DNA from: Methanimicrococcus blatticola
GTDB lineage: Archaea; Halobacteriota; Methanosarcinia; Methanosarcinales; Methanosarcinaceae
Reading direction: 5' to 3'
Length of the DNA stretch: 64,000 nucleotides
Assembly (NCBI RefSeq): GCF_004363215.1
Contig: NZ_SNYS01000007.1
Location: 124,001 to 188,000 of the forward strand
In this document: piece by piece, positions 16,866-25,880 of the stretch
Position numbering within the stretch: position 1 is the first letter of the stretch
Layout of the letters: each line of letters begins with the position of its first letter
Notes under the pieces: generated by a model
Told to the model about the DNA's origin: nothing
Database searches by the model: none
What the model saw: only the letters and a program-made list of their open reading frames with translations
Position numbers and translations under genes: made by a program

Positions 16866-18189
16866 GTTCCTTCACCTCCGGTCCTGCTCTGATTGCTCTG
16901 ACCATCAAGTAGAGGAAGAGGAAGAACAAAAGCAGGTAGAAGAGTACTAAGAGTCCCATCGAGAAGATGATTTGAACCGCCGGAACAGCGGAAATCGCTT
17001 CTCCTGTTCTGTAAAGACCGTACACAATCCATGGCTGGCGGCCGACTTCGGCGACTGCCCACCCGAATGCGATTGCAAGGTACGGAAGCGGAATGCTGTA
17101 AAGCATGAGTTTCATGTATTTATTGGACTTGGAAGACTCCAATGTCGGATCTTTGCGAATCAAATAAAGACCGGCCAAAGCTTCCAATATGAAGATGATT
17201 CCCAAAATCACCATGATTCTGAAACTGAAGAATGTAATTGCAACCGGCGGCCGGTCTTCTTCGGCAATGTCATTAAGTCCGGTTACCTCACCGTGCGGAT
17301 CTCCCGTTAACAAGAAGCTGCCCACATACGGAATGCCGATTGCCTGAACAATGTTGCCGGAGTTTGACGGAATCTGAATCAGATACATCGGCTTATCGGA
17401 TCCGCTTTCCCAAACAGACTCCATTGCTGCGGCTTTGACCGGTTGGACTTCGCCGACATAGTGGCCGTAAAACATTCCGAGACACGGCAAAAGGATTGCT
17501 GAAATAATCAAAACGTAAACGCCGAGCTTCATAGATGAGCGGAAGATGTCTACGTTTGATTTTTTGAGCAGGAAGTAACCGCTGACTGCGACCATGAAAA
17601 GGGCGGACAGCAAGTAAGCTGCGATGAGCGTGTGAATCAGCATGTACCACAAATACGGGTTTGTCAGAACCGCGCCAAAATCGGAAAGAAGGATTTTGGA
17701 ACCGTCTGCCGCCATTTCATACCCGACGGGGTTTTGCATGAATGCGTTTGCCGTAATAATCCAAATGGCTGAAATCATGGTACCGACAGAGACCAGAATC
17801 ATTGAAACCGCTTTAAGAGCGGGTTTTTTGTGGCTGGTAAAGAGCCAAATACCAAAGAATGTAGCTTCCAAGAAGAAAGCGATGAGCGCTTCAAGAGCGA
17901 GCGGAGAGGCGAACACGTCACCCATGAATTCGGCGTAAGCGCCCCAATTTGTTCCGAACTGGAACGTCATGGCAAAGCCGGTTACGATACCGAATGCGAA
18001 ATTGATTTTGAAGAGGTTGCCCCAAAATTGAGCCAACTTTTTCCATTTTTCTTGTTGTGTTTTCCAATATTTGACTTCAAAGCCTGCAACCATCGCGCCA
18101 AGACCAATGGTCAACGGAACGAAAATAAAGTGGAAGAAGACAGTGATTGCGAATTGAAGCCGACTTAATAAGACGATATCTTCTATCAT
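16858..18189 (-). CDS. cydA: Cytochrome bd oxidase subunit I
   Basis: A 443-residue subunit carrying the three hemes. Ligands are visible: His20 in FFHFIFVPLTIG (high-spin heme), His in MLIHTLIAAYLL and Met in FFSFRIMVILG (b558). The acidic pair EALIAFFLEATF and the AEVGRQPW motif are intact. The short Q loop retains QPVKAAAMES, with the Lys and Glu used for quinol in E. coli. Methanosarcinales make methanophenazine rather than quinones, so the donor is an open point. GGGTGA five bases before the ATG at 18189 supports this start over a GTG at 18198. Likely role: O2 removal. Confidence 0.95.
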   Translation of the reverse strand: MIEDIVLLSRLQFAITVFFHFIFVPLTIGLGAMVAGFEVKYWKTQQEKWKKLAQFWGNLFKINFAFGIVTGFAMTFQFGTNWGAYAEFMGDVFASPLALEALIAFFLEATFFGIWLFTSHKKPALKAVSMILVSVGTMISAIWIITANAFMQNPVGYEMAADGSKILLSDFGAVLTNPYLWYMLIHTLIAAYLLSALFMVAVSGYFLLKKSNVDIFRSSMKLGVYVLIISAILLPCLGMFYGHYVGEVQPVKAAAMESVWESGSDKPMYLIQIPSNSGNIVQAIGIPYVGSFLLTGDPHGEVTGLNDIAEEDRPPVAITFFSFRIMVILGIIFILEALAGLYLIRKDPTLESSKSNKYMKLMLYSIPLPYLAIAFGWAVAEVGRQPWIVYGLYRTGEAISAVPAVQIIFSMGLLVLFYLLLFFLFLYLMVRAIRAGPEVKEHA

Positions 18190-18874
18190 AAATGTCACCC
18201 TGTTTCAATCATAAACAGCCAATACAAACAATTTTCAATTTACTGAAGTCGAAATTGTATGAATTAAATATATATTCTGAAAAAATATATATCAATTAAT
18301 ATTATGCAGTATACATATTTATATTTGTTTTCGACTTTCGTAAATCATTCCAGCTTAAGAATTTCACATAAATTAGAAATTCTTGCTTAATAGTAATTAT
18401 TATTGATATATAAATATCTAATCCTTTGATAAAATTAAAAAAGAGAAGACTGAAAAAAGATAAAATTTTGAGAAGTGAATGTCAAAAATTAATAAATTAT
18501 CTAATAAAATTATCAAAAAAAATAGAATAATAATTCTAAAAAAATTAAAATCATTGGATTAAACATTAATTTTAAATAGTAATTATTCCTATTATCTATT
18601 GTAAATTCAGTCCTGAATTTCAACGGCGTCCGGAAAAAAACGATTAAACGGATAATCTCCACATTTAAAAACGAATATTAAAAAAACGAATAGTATTAGA
18701 ACCCAACCCCAAAAATTCATTCTAAAACGAACCAACCGTGAATATCCAAAGCATTCCGGATGCTTTTTTTAATAATTCAACTTTTTTAAACAAATAATTT
18801 AAGATTAAATTTATATTTAACTCTGTATTAAATAAATATGAAATCATCATATTGATGACTCGGAGGAAAAACAC
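18190..18874. other. Long AT-rich divergent spacer between cydA and the superoxide reductase gene
   Basis: Nearly 700 bases without an ORF. It holds the promoters of both genes (TATA-like TTATATTTA at 18810-18819 before the superoxide reductase gene), a perfect palindrome AAATTCAG-TC-CTGAATTT at 18603-18620, a direct repeat of TAGTAATTATT (near 18391 and 18577) and an orphan terminator at 18748-18770. An oxygen-responsive regulator or a small RNA could reside here. Confidence 0.6.
18748..18770 (+). terminator. Orphan rightward hairpin terminator upstream of the superoxide reductase gene
   Basis: AAAGCAT-TCCGG-ATGCTTT plus further T residues. No rightward gene precedes it in the spacer, so it must end an unannotated transcript or be a chance hairpin. 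Confidence 0.5.
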
Positions 18875-19228
18875 ATGGATTTTACGTCTTTATTTAAAGC
18901 TCCCGAAACAGAAGGGAAAGAAAAACACGTCCCGGTAATTGAACGCGGAAACGGTCACAACGGCACCCACGACAATGTCGTTATTGTGACAGTCGGAAAA
19001 GAAACACCGCATCCGAACACGCTTGAACATCACATCGTTTGGATTGAACTCTATGGCATCAAAAAAGAAAACGATCAGGTTGTTTATATCGGCCGCGCTG
19101 ATTTCGCGCCGACAGTTACCGAACCGGTCGCAACTTTCAAAACACTTGATTTAAAACAATTCAAAGCACTCGGCGCCGTTTCATACTGTAATCTTCACGG
19201 TGTCTGGAAGAATACTTTGGAACTCTGA
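18875..19228 (+). CDS. Superoxide reductase (neelaredoxin type)
   Basis: A 117-residue class II superoxide reductase, reducing superoxide to peroxide at a square-pyramidal Fe(His)4(Cys) centre. The ligands are visible: His in KEKHVPVI (with the flanking Lys that guides superoxide), His residues in ETPHPNTLEHHIVWI, and the Cys-His pair in SYCNLHGVW. There is no N-terminal desulforedoxin domain, so it is not a 2Fe desulfoferrodoxin. GGAGGAAAAACAC precedes the ATG. It faces away from cydA, forming an oxygen-defence pair. Confidence 0.93.
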   Translation: MDFTSLFKAPETEGKEKHVPVIERGNGHNGTHDNVVIVTVGKETPHPNTLEHHIVWIELYGIKKENDQVVYIGRADFAPTVTEPVATFKTLDLKQFKALGAVSYCNLHGVWKNTLEL

Positions 19229-19436
19229 TTCCGCCGTGTTTGGAAAACACATTGGACCTTTAATTCACTGTGTTTGGAAATGAATACATAAATCTTAAAT
19301 TTACTTTTCGATTTTAAATCTGCGGATTTAAAATCATCTTACACTTTTTTTGCCCACATATAATTTTTATAATAATTAGAAGATAATTAATATATTGACA
19401 CCGCGCTGACCGCTGTGCCGATAAGGAGTTATCGAA

Positions 19437-20141
19437 ATGACAAAAAAAATAAAAATTATAAAAAACGGTCCTTACGAGGTCAGCCCTGAGATTCCGCTGG
19501 TGCAGTCCGTTATTGTTGTTGATAATGACGGAACATCAATGAGCTGGAAAACGGGGAAGAAATATCCGGACCAAACCGAACCGTATTATCTTTGCCGTTG
19601 CGGGCGTTCTGACAATAAACCGTATTGCGACGGCGCGCATGAAAAACCGGCAGGACTTATGAAAAAAACATTTGACGGCACGGAAGTCGCAACGCATGAA
19701 AGCGATGAGAAAAACACGCGCATTTATGAAGGACCCGAACTGACTTTGATTGATGAAGAAAGCTTATGCGCTTCGTTGCGTTTCTGTGACCGCGGCCCGC
19801 GTATTTGGGATGCGGTTCTTCATTCCGACAGAGATTATTTGAAACAGATGGCAATCGAAGAATCATGTGATTGCGCCTCGGGCCGATTGACAGTTGTTGA
19901 CAAAGAGGGAAATGTTTACGAACCGAAATCGGATCAGGAAATCGGATTGGTGCAGGACACAGCGTTGCAAATCAAAGGTCCGCTTTGGGTGAAAGGCGGC
20001 ATCCCGGTCGAAGGCGCTGACGGGAAGCAATATAAGATCAGGAACCGCATGACACTTTGCCGCTGCGGGGAATCGAAAAATATGCCGTTTTGCGACACGT
20101 CACACAGAAGAAGCAAAAACATGTACGGACTTGACAAATAA
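19437..20141 (+). CDS. Double CDGSH-type iron-sulfur protein
   Basis: A 234-residue protein with two CDGSH-like 2Fe-2S motifs: CRCGRSDNKPYCDGAH near residue 53 and CRCGESKNMPFCDTSH near residue 208. Each has the CxC-x6-C-x3-H ligand set typical of mitoNEET-like domains. Between them lies a segment with CASLRFCDRG and ESCDCASG, common to this archaeal/bacterial arrangement. Role in redox or iron-sulfur handling is inferred. AAGGAG is seven to eight bases before the ATG. It follows the superoxide reductase gene on the same strand with a 208-bp gap, and a hairpin terminator follows. Confidence 0.85.
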   Translation: MTKKIKIIKNGPYEVSPEIPLVQSVIVVDNDGTSMSWKTGKKYPDQTEPYYLCRCGRSDNKPYCDGAHEKPAGLMKKTFDGTEVATHESDEKNTRIYEGPELTLIDEESLCASLRFCDRGPRIWDAVLHSDRDYLKQMAIEESCDCASGRLTVVDKEGNVYEPKSDQEIGLVQDTALQIKGPLWVKGGIPVEGADGKQYKIRNRMTLCRCGESKNMPFCDTSHRRSKNMYGLDK

Positions 20142-20142
20142 G

Positions 20143-20175
20143 AACGGGTTTACCGTTTTATTTTCTTTTATATTT
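20143..20175 (+). terminator. Hairpin and long T-rich tract after the CDGSH gene
   Basis: AACGG-GTTTA-CCGTT immediately after the stop, then T-rich sequence (TTTCATTTTCG repeats) to about 20300. The T-rich tract has simple-sequence character; a 66-codon Phe/Ser frame through it is not a gene. Confidence 0.65.
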
Positions 20176-20450
20176 TTCATTTCATTTTCGTTTTCCCTTT
20201 CATTTTCGTTTTCATTTTCTCTTTCATTTATTTCATTTTTTCATTCTCTTTTTTATAATTTATTTTTCATTTCTCTTTTTAAAAATTATTTTCATTCATC
20301 TTTTTCTTTCTTTTTGAGTTATATTCACTGAAAACGTAAACCATCAAAAATAAATAAAGAGCGGATTATAACAATCGTATTTACCGTAAATATGAATGTA
20401 TATGGATGACTGTATTCGATTGATTGCGTCATTCTTTTCGAGGAATTTTT

Positions 20451-20963
20451 ATGAAAGTTACGATGGACATTGAATTAAGAGATGAGCCCGGGCAGCTCAT
20501 CCTGGCGCTTGAGCCTGTTTCGCGCAACAAAGCGAACCTGATATCTGTCTTCCACTACCACAAGACAAATAATGCAACAAAAACAGGCAGCGGCAAAGTT
20601 CAAGTCCAGCTTGTGCTTGATGCCAAAAGCCCGGTGATTGCTAAAATAAAAGACGACATGGAAAAAACCGGCATTCGCGTTCTTCGAATCGGCGAAGAAA
20701 AATACAGAGAAACGATTACAGTGATTATGATCGGACATGTCGTAAACACGGATATTCGGGATACAATCAGCCGAATTGATGAAACAGGTATTGCCGAAGT
20801 GACAGATATGTCGCTCTCCATGCCGGAAATTGATGAACCGACTTCCGCCGCGATTACAATTAACGCTGTCGGAAAAGATGAACTGAAAAAAGTGGTTGCG
20901 CTTTTAAAGGAAATTACGAAAGAAAAGGACCTTCTTTTAGTGCTGCCGATTGAACTGGAGTGA
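20451..20963 (+). CDS. ACT-domain protein, probable amino-acid sensor for homoserine dehydrogenase
   Basis: A 170-residue protein with two ACT-like halves. The first begins [20 protein letters not shown] and continues [11 protein letters not shown]; the second half ends in a beta-rich [19 protein letters not shown]. In methanogens such a gene commonly precedes hom and is annotated as an ACT protein or amino-acid-binding regulator, so allosteric control of homoserine or threonine/methionine synthesis is likely (inference). GAGGA five bases before the ATG at 20451 fixes the start. Its stop abuts the hom start. Confidence 0.82.
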   Translation: MKVTMDIELRDEPGQLILALEPVSRNKANLISVFHYHKTNNATKTGSGKVQVQLVLDAKSPVIAKIKDDMEKTGIRVLRIGEEKYRETITVIMIGHVVNTDIRDTISRIDETGIAEVTDMSLSMPEIDEPTSAAITINAVGKDELKKVVALLKEITKEKDLLLVLPIELE

Positions 20964-20968
20964 TGAAA

Positions 20969-21970
20969 ATGAAAACAGTAAAAGCATCAATTATCGGATT
21001 CGGATCGATCGGTCAAGGCGTTGCACGCGTTCTTTTAATGAAAAAAGAAGATTTGAAAAAGGAAGGCATTGAAATTAAAGTCGTTGCAATTACGGATTCC
21101 AAAGGCGCTGTGATTGATGAAAACGGATTGGATTTGGAGAAATGTTTGGCTGTTAAGGCTGAAAAGGGAACGATTGCCGAAAAAGCGATGACGGGAATTG
21201 ATGTCGTTAATCAGGTGGAACATGATTTGGTGATTGAAGTTTCCCCGACAGATGTCATTACGGGCGGCGCAGGTCTTTTGAATATGCAAGCGGCTTTTGA
21301 AAACGGCAGAAGTGTCGTGACATCGAATAAAGGGCCGCTGACTTTAAAGTTTAAAGAATTGAACGAAACGGCTGAAAAGAACGGATGCGCTTTCCGCTAC
21401 GAAGCAACTGTCGGCGGCGCGATGCCGATCATCAATTTGACAAAAGAAGTGATGGCAGGCAACGAAATCAGCAGTATCAAAGGCATTTTTAACGGCACCT
21501 GCAATTACATTTTAACAAGAATGCTGGAAGAAAAATCCACATATTCTGAAATATTAACCGAAGCGGTCGACTTGGGAATTGCCGAGACCGATCCGACATA
21601 CGATGTTGAAGGAATCGATACCGCCGGAAAAGTTGTGATTTTGGCAAACGCGGTTTTCGGGATGAACAAGACAATTAATGATGTTGACCGAACCGGCATT
21701 ACTCAAATTACATATGAAGCACTTGAAATGAGCGCCAAGAACGGCAAAACGATTAAACTCATCGGCGAGGTCAGAAAAGACGGCACTTTAACGGTGTCGC
21801 CGAGACTTGTTCCGATCGGACACCCGCTTTCTGTCAGCGGCACGTTGAATGTCGCGTCAATTCAAACAGATTTGGCCGGCGAAATTACGGTGACGGGAAA
21901 AGGCGCGGGTTCCATTGAAACCGCCAGCGCGATATTGAGTGACATCATTTCCATTTACAAACAGGACTGA
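20969..21970 (+). CDS. hom: Homoserine dehydrogenase
   Basis: A 333-residue NAD(P)-dependent homoserine dehydrogenase, reducing aspartate semialdehyde to homoserine on the way to threonine and methionine. The Rossmann loop is [13 protein letters not shown]. The catalytic region has [31 protein letters not shown] and [17 protein letters not shown]. There is no C-terminal ACT domain; the adjacent ACT gene probably supplies it. GGAG at 20957-20960 is best spaced for the ATG at 20969, although an ATG at 20963 would also be coupled to the ACT gene stop. Confidence 0.95.
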   Translation: MKTVKASIIGFGSIGQGVARVLLMKKEDLKKEGIEIKVVAITDSKGAVIDENGLDLEKCLAVKAEKGTIAEKAMTGIDVVNQVEHDLVIEVSPTDVITGGAGLLNMQAAFENGRSVVTSNKGPLTLKFKELNETAEKNGCAFRYEATVGGAMPIINLTKEVMAGNEISSIKGIFNGTCNYILTRMLEEKSTYSEILTEAVDLGIAETDPTYDVEGIDTAGKVVILANAVFGMNKTINDVDRTGITQITYEALEMSAKNGKTIKLIGEVRKDGTLTVSPRLVPIGHPLSVSGTLNVASIQTDLAGEITVTGKGAGSIETASAILSDIISIYKQD

Positions 21971-21979
21971 GCGAATAAC

Positions 21980-23713
21980 ATGACGCAGTTTTCAGAATTC
22001 ACCGACATTTGCATTAAAGTCGAAAGCATTCCGGGCTCATTGGAGATGACGGATGTTTTCGCCGATTTTTTAAAAAATGTGGATGATGATGAGCTGGCGG
22101 TTTCATGTTATATGATTATGGGCGAAATTTTCCCCGCCTGGACCGGCAAAAAGCTCGGGCTCGGCCCGAATCTTCTTTATTCGGCACTTTCAAAGGCGGC
22201 CGGGATATCCCTTGATAAAATCAAAGCGCTTCTTCGCGAAACGGGAGATGTCGGCGAAACAACGTATCGGGCACTTTGTGATGATAAAAAAAGCCAATCG
22301 ACTTTTTCAAGCTTTTTTGTAGCGGAAGATGATGAGAACGAAGAAGGAAACGGCAGTGCTTGCGGAACGAAAGGACGGTTGTCGATTCGTGAAGTTTATG
22401 ACCGCCTCAAAGAAATTGCCGACGCTTCCGGCAAAGGCGCGCAATCTCAGAAAATAAAAAGTCTTCAATTTCTGTTTGCCGAGTCTTCGCCTGTTGAAGC
22501 CAAATATATTTCAAGAATCGCGCTTGAAGAGTTGCGTATCGGAATCGGTGAAGGAATTGTCAGAGACTCCATCGCCAAAGCGTTTGATGTTCCCGTGAAT
22601 CAGGTTGAATTCGCATTCATGGTGACCAATGATTTGGGCGAAGTTGCCGCAGCCTCGAAGCGGGGCGGCGCTGACGCGTTGTCTCACCAGAATATTCAGG
22701 TCAACCGTCCGGTCAAAATGATGCTGGCGCAAGTGACAACGAGCATTGAAGCGGCTTTTGCCGAATTGGATGAAGCGGCGGTTGAATGGAAATTCGACGG
22801 CGCGCGTCTTCAAATTCACAAAAACGGTGATGAAATCGAATTATTCACGCGCCGATTGGAAAATGTGACAAATTCCCTCCCCGATGTCGTAAAAGCAGTG
22901 TCTTCCGCGGTGACTGCGGAAAATGCCGTTTTGGACGGTGAAGCTGTCGCGATTGACGAGAACGGAAACCCGCGCCCGTTCCAGGACATTTTACGCCGTT
23001 TCAGACGAAAATATGATGTTGAAACAACGTCAAGAGACATCCCGATTCATGTGAATTTATTTGATTTGCTTTATGCGGACGGTGTCAGCTATATTGAAAA
23101 ACCGCTGACGGAACGAAGACAAAGACTCTCGGATATTGTCAAAACGGATGCAAAAGGCATCAGCGTTGATGAATTACAAATTACAAAAGATCCCGAAGTC
23201 GCGGCTGACATTTATCAAGCGGCATTGGCCGCCGGCCACGAAGGAATTATGATTAAAAACCCGACTTCGCCGTATTCGCCGGGAAAGCGCGGCAAAAATT
23301 GGCTGAAGAAAAAACCGGTAATGGACACGCTCGATTTGGTTGTTATCGGCGGCGAATGGGGTTCCGGGAAACGCAAAAACAAAATCGGATCCTACGTTTT
23401 AGCCTGCTTTGACAACATTAAAAATGTGTATTTGGAAATCGGACGCGTCGGAACCGGCCTCAGCGACGAGCTTTTGGACACTCTGACGGAACAGTTCGCC
23501 GACCTGATTGAAGCCGAAGACGGCGTGACGCTGAAAATAAAACCGGAAGTTGTTTTTGAAATCGCTTTTGAAGAAATCCAAAAAAGCCCGAATTATCCCG
23601 CAGGATACGCACTCCGTTTCCCGAGACTTGTTCGTGTTCGCGATGATAAAACAATTGAAGAAATCGATACGATTGAAAAAATTGATCGGATGTATCAAGG
23701 ACAGAAGGAATGA
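21980..23713 (+). CDS. lig: ATP-dependent DNA ligase
   Basis: A 577-residue archaeal replicative DNA ligase (LigB/Lig I type). An N-terminal DNA-binding domain covers about 1-230. The adenylation domain follows, with nucleotidyl Lys in EWKFDGARLQIH near residue 271, then LDGEAVAID, motif IV EGIMIKNP and KKKPVMDTLDLVV. A C-terminal OB domain ends at FPRLVRVRDDKTIEE. An acidic low-complexity insertion (AEDDENEEGNGSACG) near residues 115-130 is unusual. It starts nine bases after hom. A degenerate copy of element A begins right at its stop. Confidence 0.96.
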   Translation: MTQFSEFTDICIKVESIPGSLEMTDVFADFLKNVDDDELAVSCYMIMGEIFPAWTGKKLGLGPNLLYSALSKAAGISLDKIKALLRETGDVGETTYRALCDDKKSQSTFSSFFVAEDDENEEGNGSACGTKGRLSIREVYDRLKEIADASGKGAQSQKIKSLQFLFAESSPVEAKYISRIALEELRIGIGEGIVRDSIAKAFDVPVNQVEFAFMVTNDLGEVAAASKRGGADALSHQNIQVNRPVKMMLAQVTTSIEAAFAELDEAAVEWKFDGARLQIHKNGDEIELFTRRLENVTNSLPDVVKAVSSAVTAENAVLDGEAVAIDENGNPRPFQDILRRFRRKYDVETTSRDIPIHVNLFDLLYADGVSYIEKPLTERRQRLSDIVKTDAKGISVDELQITKDPEVAADIYQAALAAGHEGIMIKNPTSPYSPGKRGKNWLKKKPVMDTLDLVVIGGEWGSGKRKNKIGSYVLACFDNIKNVYLEIGRVGTGLSDELLDTLTEQFADLIEAEDGVTLKIKPEVVFEIAFEEIQKSPNYPAGYALRFPRLVRVRDDKTIEEIDTIEKIDRMYQGQKE

Positions 23714-23810
23714 ACGCGGTCCGTTTGCGCAAGCGAACGGGTGTGATAAGAAGGCGCAGATGCACACAGCAGAAAAATGCCCCCCTTGCGCGCGCGACGC
23801 TGCATGATCT
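23712..23810 (-). repeat. Element A remnant (copy 4), inverted
   Basis: The hairpin CCGTTTGC-GCAA-GCGAACGG at 23721-23740, the neighbouring GTGTGATAAGAAGGCGCAGATG and a GCGCGCGCG box match the central part of element A read leftwards. The CCGCTAATTT hairpin is missing. It lies between the lig stop and the tiaS stop. Confidence 0.65.
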
Positions 23811-23869
23811 TAAACACGTATTGTAACTTGCCGCGTAATAAAATTATTGAAATTGATAAAAACGAAATC

Positions 23870-25237
23870 TCATTTTTCTAAATCTTCTTTCGAATATCGA
23901 ATCAACGGTTTTGACAAATGCCGTCTCGCCGACGGCGGCACTTCATAATATCTCGGACGGATTTTTCGGGGGATATGAATTTCAATTTTGGAATCCGCTT
24001 TTGTTTTACATTTTTTGCAACGGAATCCTTGTCCGATTCCGGCCGATTCCATGCGCTTGCCGCAATTGAAACAAATCGGATTATCAAGTTTGAAATCATC
24101 GGCGAGTTCCAGGATTTTAATTTTTTCAAGATTCAGCGTTTCATTTTTGAAACTGCCGTAAACACGGATTTCGTCACCCGGAATCAGTTCCCGAATAATA
24201 TGACGGAAATTTCCGGTCGGCTCGTAGGCGGCACATTCTAAAAGCGTACCGTTTGAATCTTTCAATTTAAAAATATCGTGACCGCCTTCAATTGTTTCAG
24301 CTTTTGAATCAACAGTCCCTTCCAGAATATAGGAATGAAGCGGCTGCATTTCTGAAACAGAATGAATTGAATTAATTGAATTAATTGGATTTGTTGGATT
24401 GATTGAAATCAGATGAGCATCAGTTCCCTGATTGGTTTGAAAAATTTGAAACCGTTCAACTTCTTCTGAAACAACAAACTCAGCCGCCGTTTTTACCGCG
24501 TTAGCGGAATTGCCTCGAATGCCGAATAAAACAGGGTCATTGCCGCCCGGGACACAAACCGGAAACGGTTTTGTCTTTTTATCGTAATCAATCGTATCCC
24601 ATGTTTCAGGCGTTGTTTTTTGATCGACGGAAATCAGGCTTTCGGGATCAACAAAACGCTCAGGCCCGCCGTTGCTGCCCCAATTTTTCGGCAGGCGGTA
24701 AGCCAAATATTCGTAAGTGGATTCCCATCCGGGATTGAGCATTGCGCCGCAAACGGCAAGCGCTCCAATCAAACCGCGGCCGTTTTTCAATGAAAAATGA
24801 AAAACGGAATCCGGAAATTCGGATTCAAATTGATTTAAGATCGCGGCCGCTTCTTCAATTTCAATAACATCGGTGACCGCCTTTTTGAAAAAGTCGTAAA
24901 GCAGCAGGCGCAAAGATTCCGATTCACACGCGCCGTCAAAAATAAAAACCGCGCCGGGATTTGTTTTTTCACAAGATAAATCAGAATATTCATTGATTTT
25001 TTCAGTAACAAAAGAAATCAAATCCCTTTTTGTTTCCGGATTTTCATCAAACATCGAAAAATGAATCCCGAGAGCCGCGTTGCCGCGTGTTTTGTAAGGA
25101 ATTGTCGGGTTCAGGCGAACAAGATAAGGAAAGCCGTTGACGACCCCGAAAGCCTTCAGCTCCTCCGCCAAAAGCGCCGCCAAATAAGTCGTACACATAC
25201 CCTCATTTGAATCCGTATCGTCAATTCCAATCAGCAT
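23870..25237 (-). CDS. tiaS: tRNA(Ile2) 2-agmatinylcytidine synthetase TiaS
   Basis: TiaS condenses agmatine with C34 of tRNA-Ile(CAU) using ATP, so that the codon AUA is read as isoleucine. The 455-residue protein starts MLIGIDDTDSNEGMCTTYLA, the family signature, and includes NAALGIHFS and NWGSNGGPERFVDPESL. An OB-fold (EGTVDSKAE to DEIRVYGSF) is followed by a zinc ribbon CFNCG...CKKCK and a basic tail. Length and order match archaeal TiaS. A Ser/Asn/Ile-rich low-complexity run near residues 285-300 is a local expansion. A tRNA with anticodon CAU lies at 48.05 kb. Confidence 0.95.
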   Translation of the reverse strand: MLIGIDDTDSNEGMCTTYLAALLAEELKAFGVVNGFPYLVRLNPTIPYKTRGNAALGIHFSMFDENPETKRDLISFVTEKINEYSDLSCEKTNPGAVFIFDGACESESLRLLLYDFFKKAVTDVIEIEEAAAILNQFESEFPDSVFHFSLKNGRGLIGALAVCGAMLNPGWESTYEYLAYRLPKNWGSNGGPERFVDPESLISVDQKTTPETWDTIDYDKKTKPFPVCVPGGNDPVLFGIRGNSANAVKTAAEFVVSEEVERFQIFQTNQGTDAHLISINPTNPINSINSIHSVSEMQPLHSYILEGTVDSKAETIEGGHDIFKLKDSNGTLLECAAYEPTGNFRHIIRELIPGDEIRVYGSFKNETLNLEKIKILELADDFKLDNPICFNCGKRMESAGIGQGFRCKKCKTKADSKIEIHIPRKIRPRYYEVPPSARRHLSKPLIRYSKEDLEK

Positions 25238-25379
25238 CAGATGTCAAAAAGAACGGCAAATTATTTTTAGATTCTTATGAGCAAAATAGACTGAAAAAAG
25301 AAAGACCGAAAAGGAAGGATTGAAAAGGAAGAATTGAAAAAGAAGGACAGAAAGGGATGGAAAATAAATGAAAAAACAA

Positions 25380-25760
25380 AGCAACCGCCTCCAACGACGC
25401 GTTTCACGAGCGTCAGCGAGTGAAAGAAGGAGTTGGAGATTCTTCTCCTGCGATCAATAAAAACATAAGCAGAGAAGATGTAAATTGGAGATGTTCAGCC
25501 ATTAAAAATGGTTTCATTAACGGAGGGGAGCAATCCGCAATTTTCAATTTCATTCGCTCCGCTCATGAAATTTCAATTGCGGTCGTATTTGAACTTTTCT
25601 TCAAATTAAAACAAAAACAAACATCGAATTTGATAATATTTCGATAAACCCGAACGCCCATTTAAATCCTAAAATAAAAAGCGGTTTTTGAATTTGGGTT
25701 TTAATCGGCGTTCGGTTTTCATTTTCTTTTGAAAAAACGATGTTTTGGCTAATTGTAAAA
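25380..25760 (-). repeat. Element B, copy 1 (three-hairpin repeat)
   Basis: Three hairpins separated by AT-rich spacers: TCCAAC.../...GTTGGA at 25390-25437 with inner GTTTCAC and GTGAAAG arms; CCGCAATT...AATTGCGG at 25535-25582; and CGAACGCC...GGCGTTCG at 25650-25715. In reverse complement the order and spacers match 53.86-54.23 kb. No ORF is conserved between copies. Confidence 0.8.
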
Positions 25761-25880
25761 ACAAAAAATGAAAGTGAAAAATAAACATAGACAAAAAGTA
25801 AACGAAAAAACCCGAAAAGAAAAAAGAAAAACAAAAAGAAGAGAATTGAAACAAATGTTTCAATTCGAATCGGTTTCAGA

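Noticed and set aside
20131-20331. Phe/Ser-rich 66-codon ORF
   Set aside because: Low-complexity T-rich tract following the CDGSH terminator; no start signal.
25420-25647. 75-codon ORF in element B copy 1
   Set aside because: Crosses two hairpins of the repeat and is not open in the other copies.
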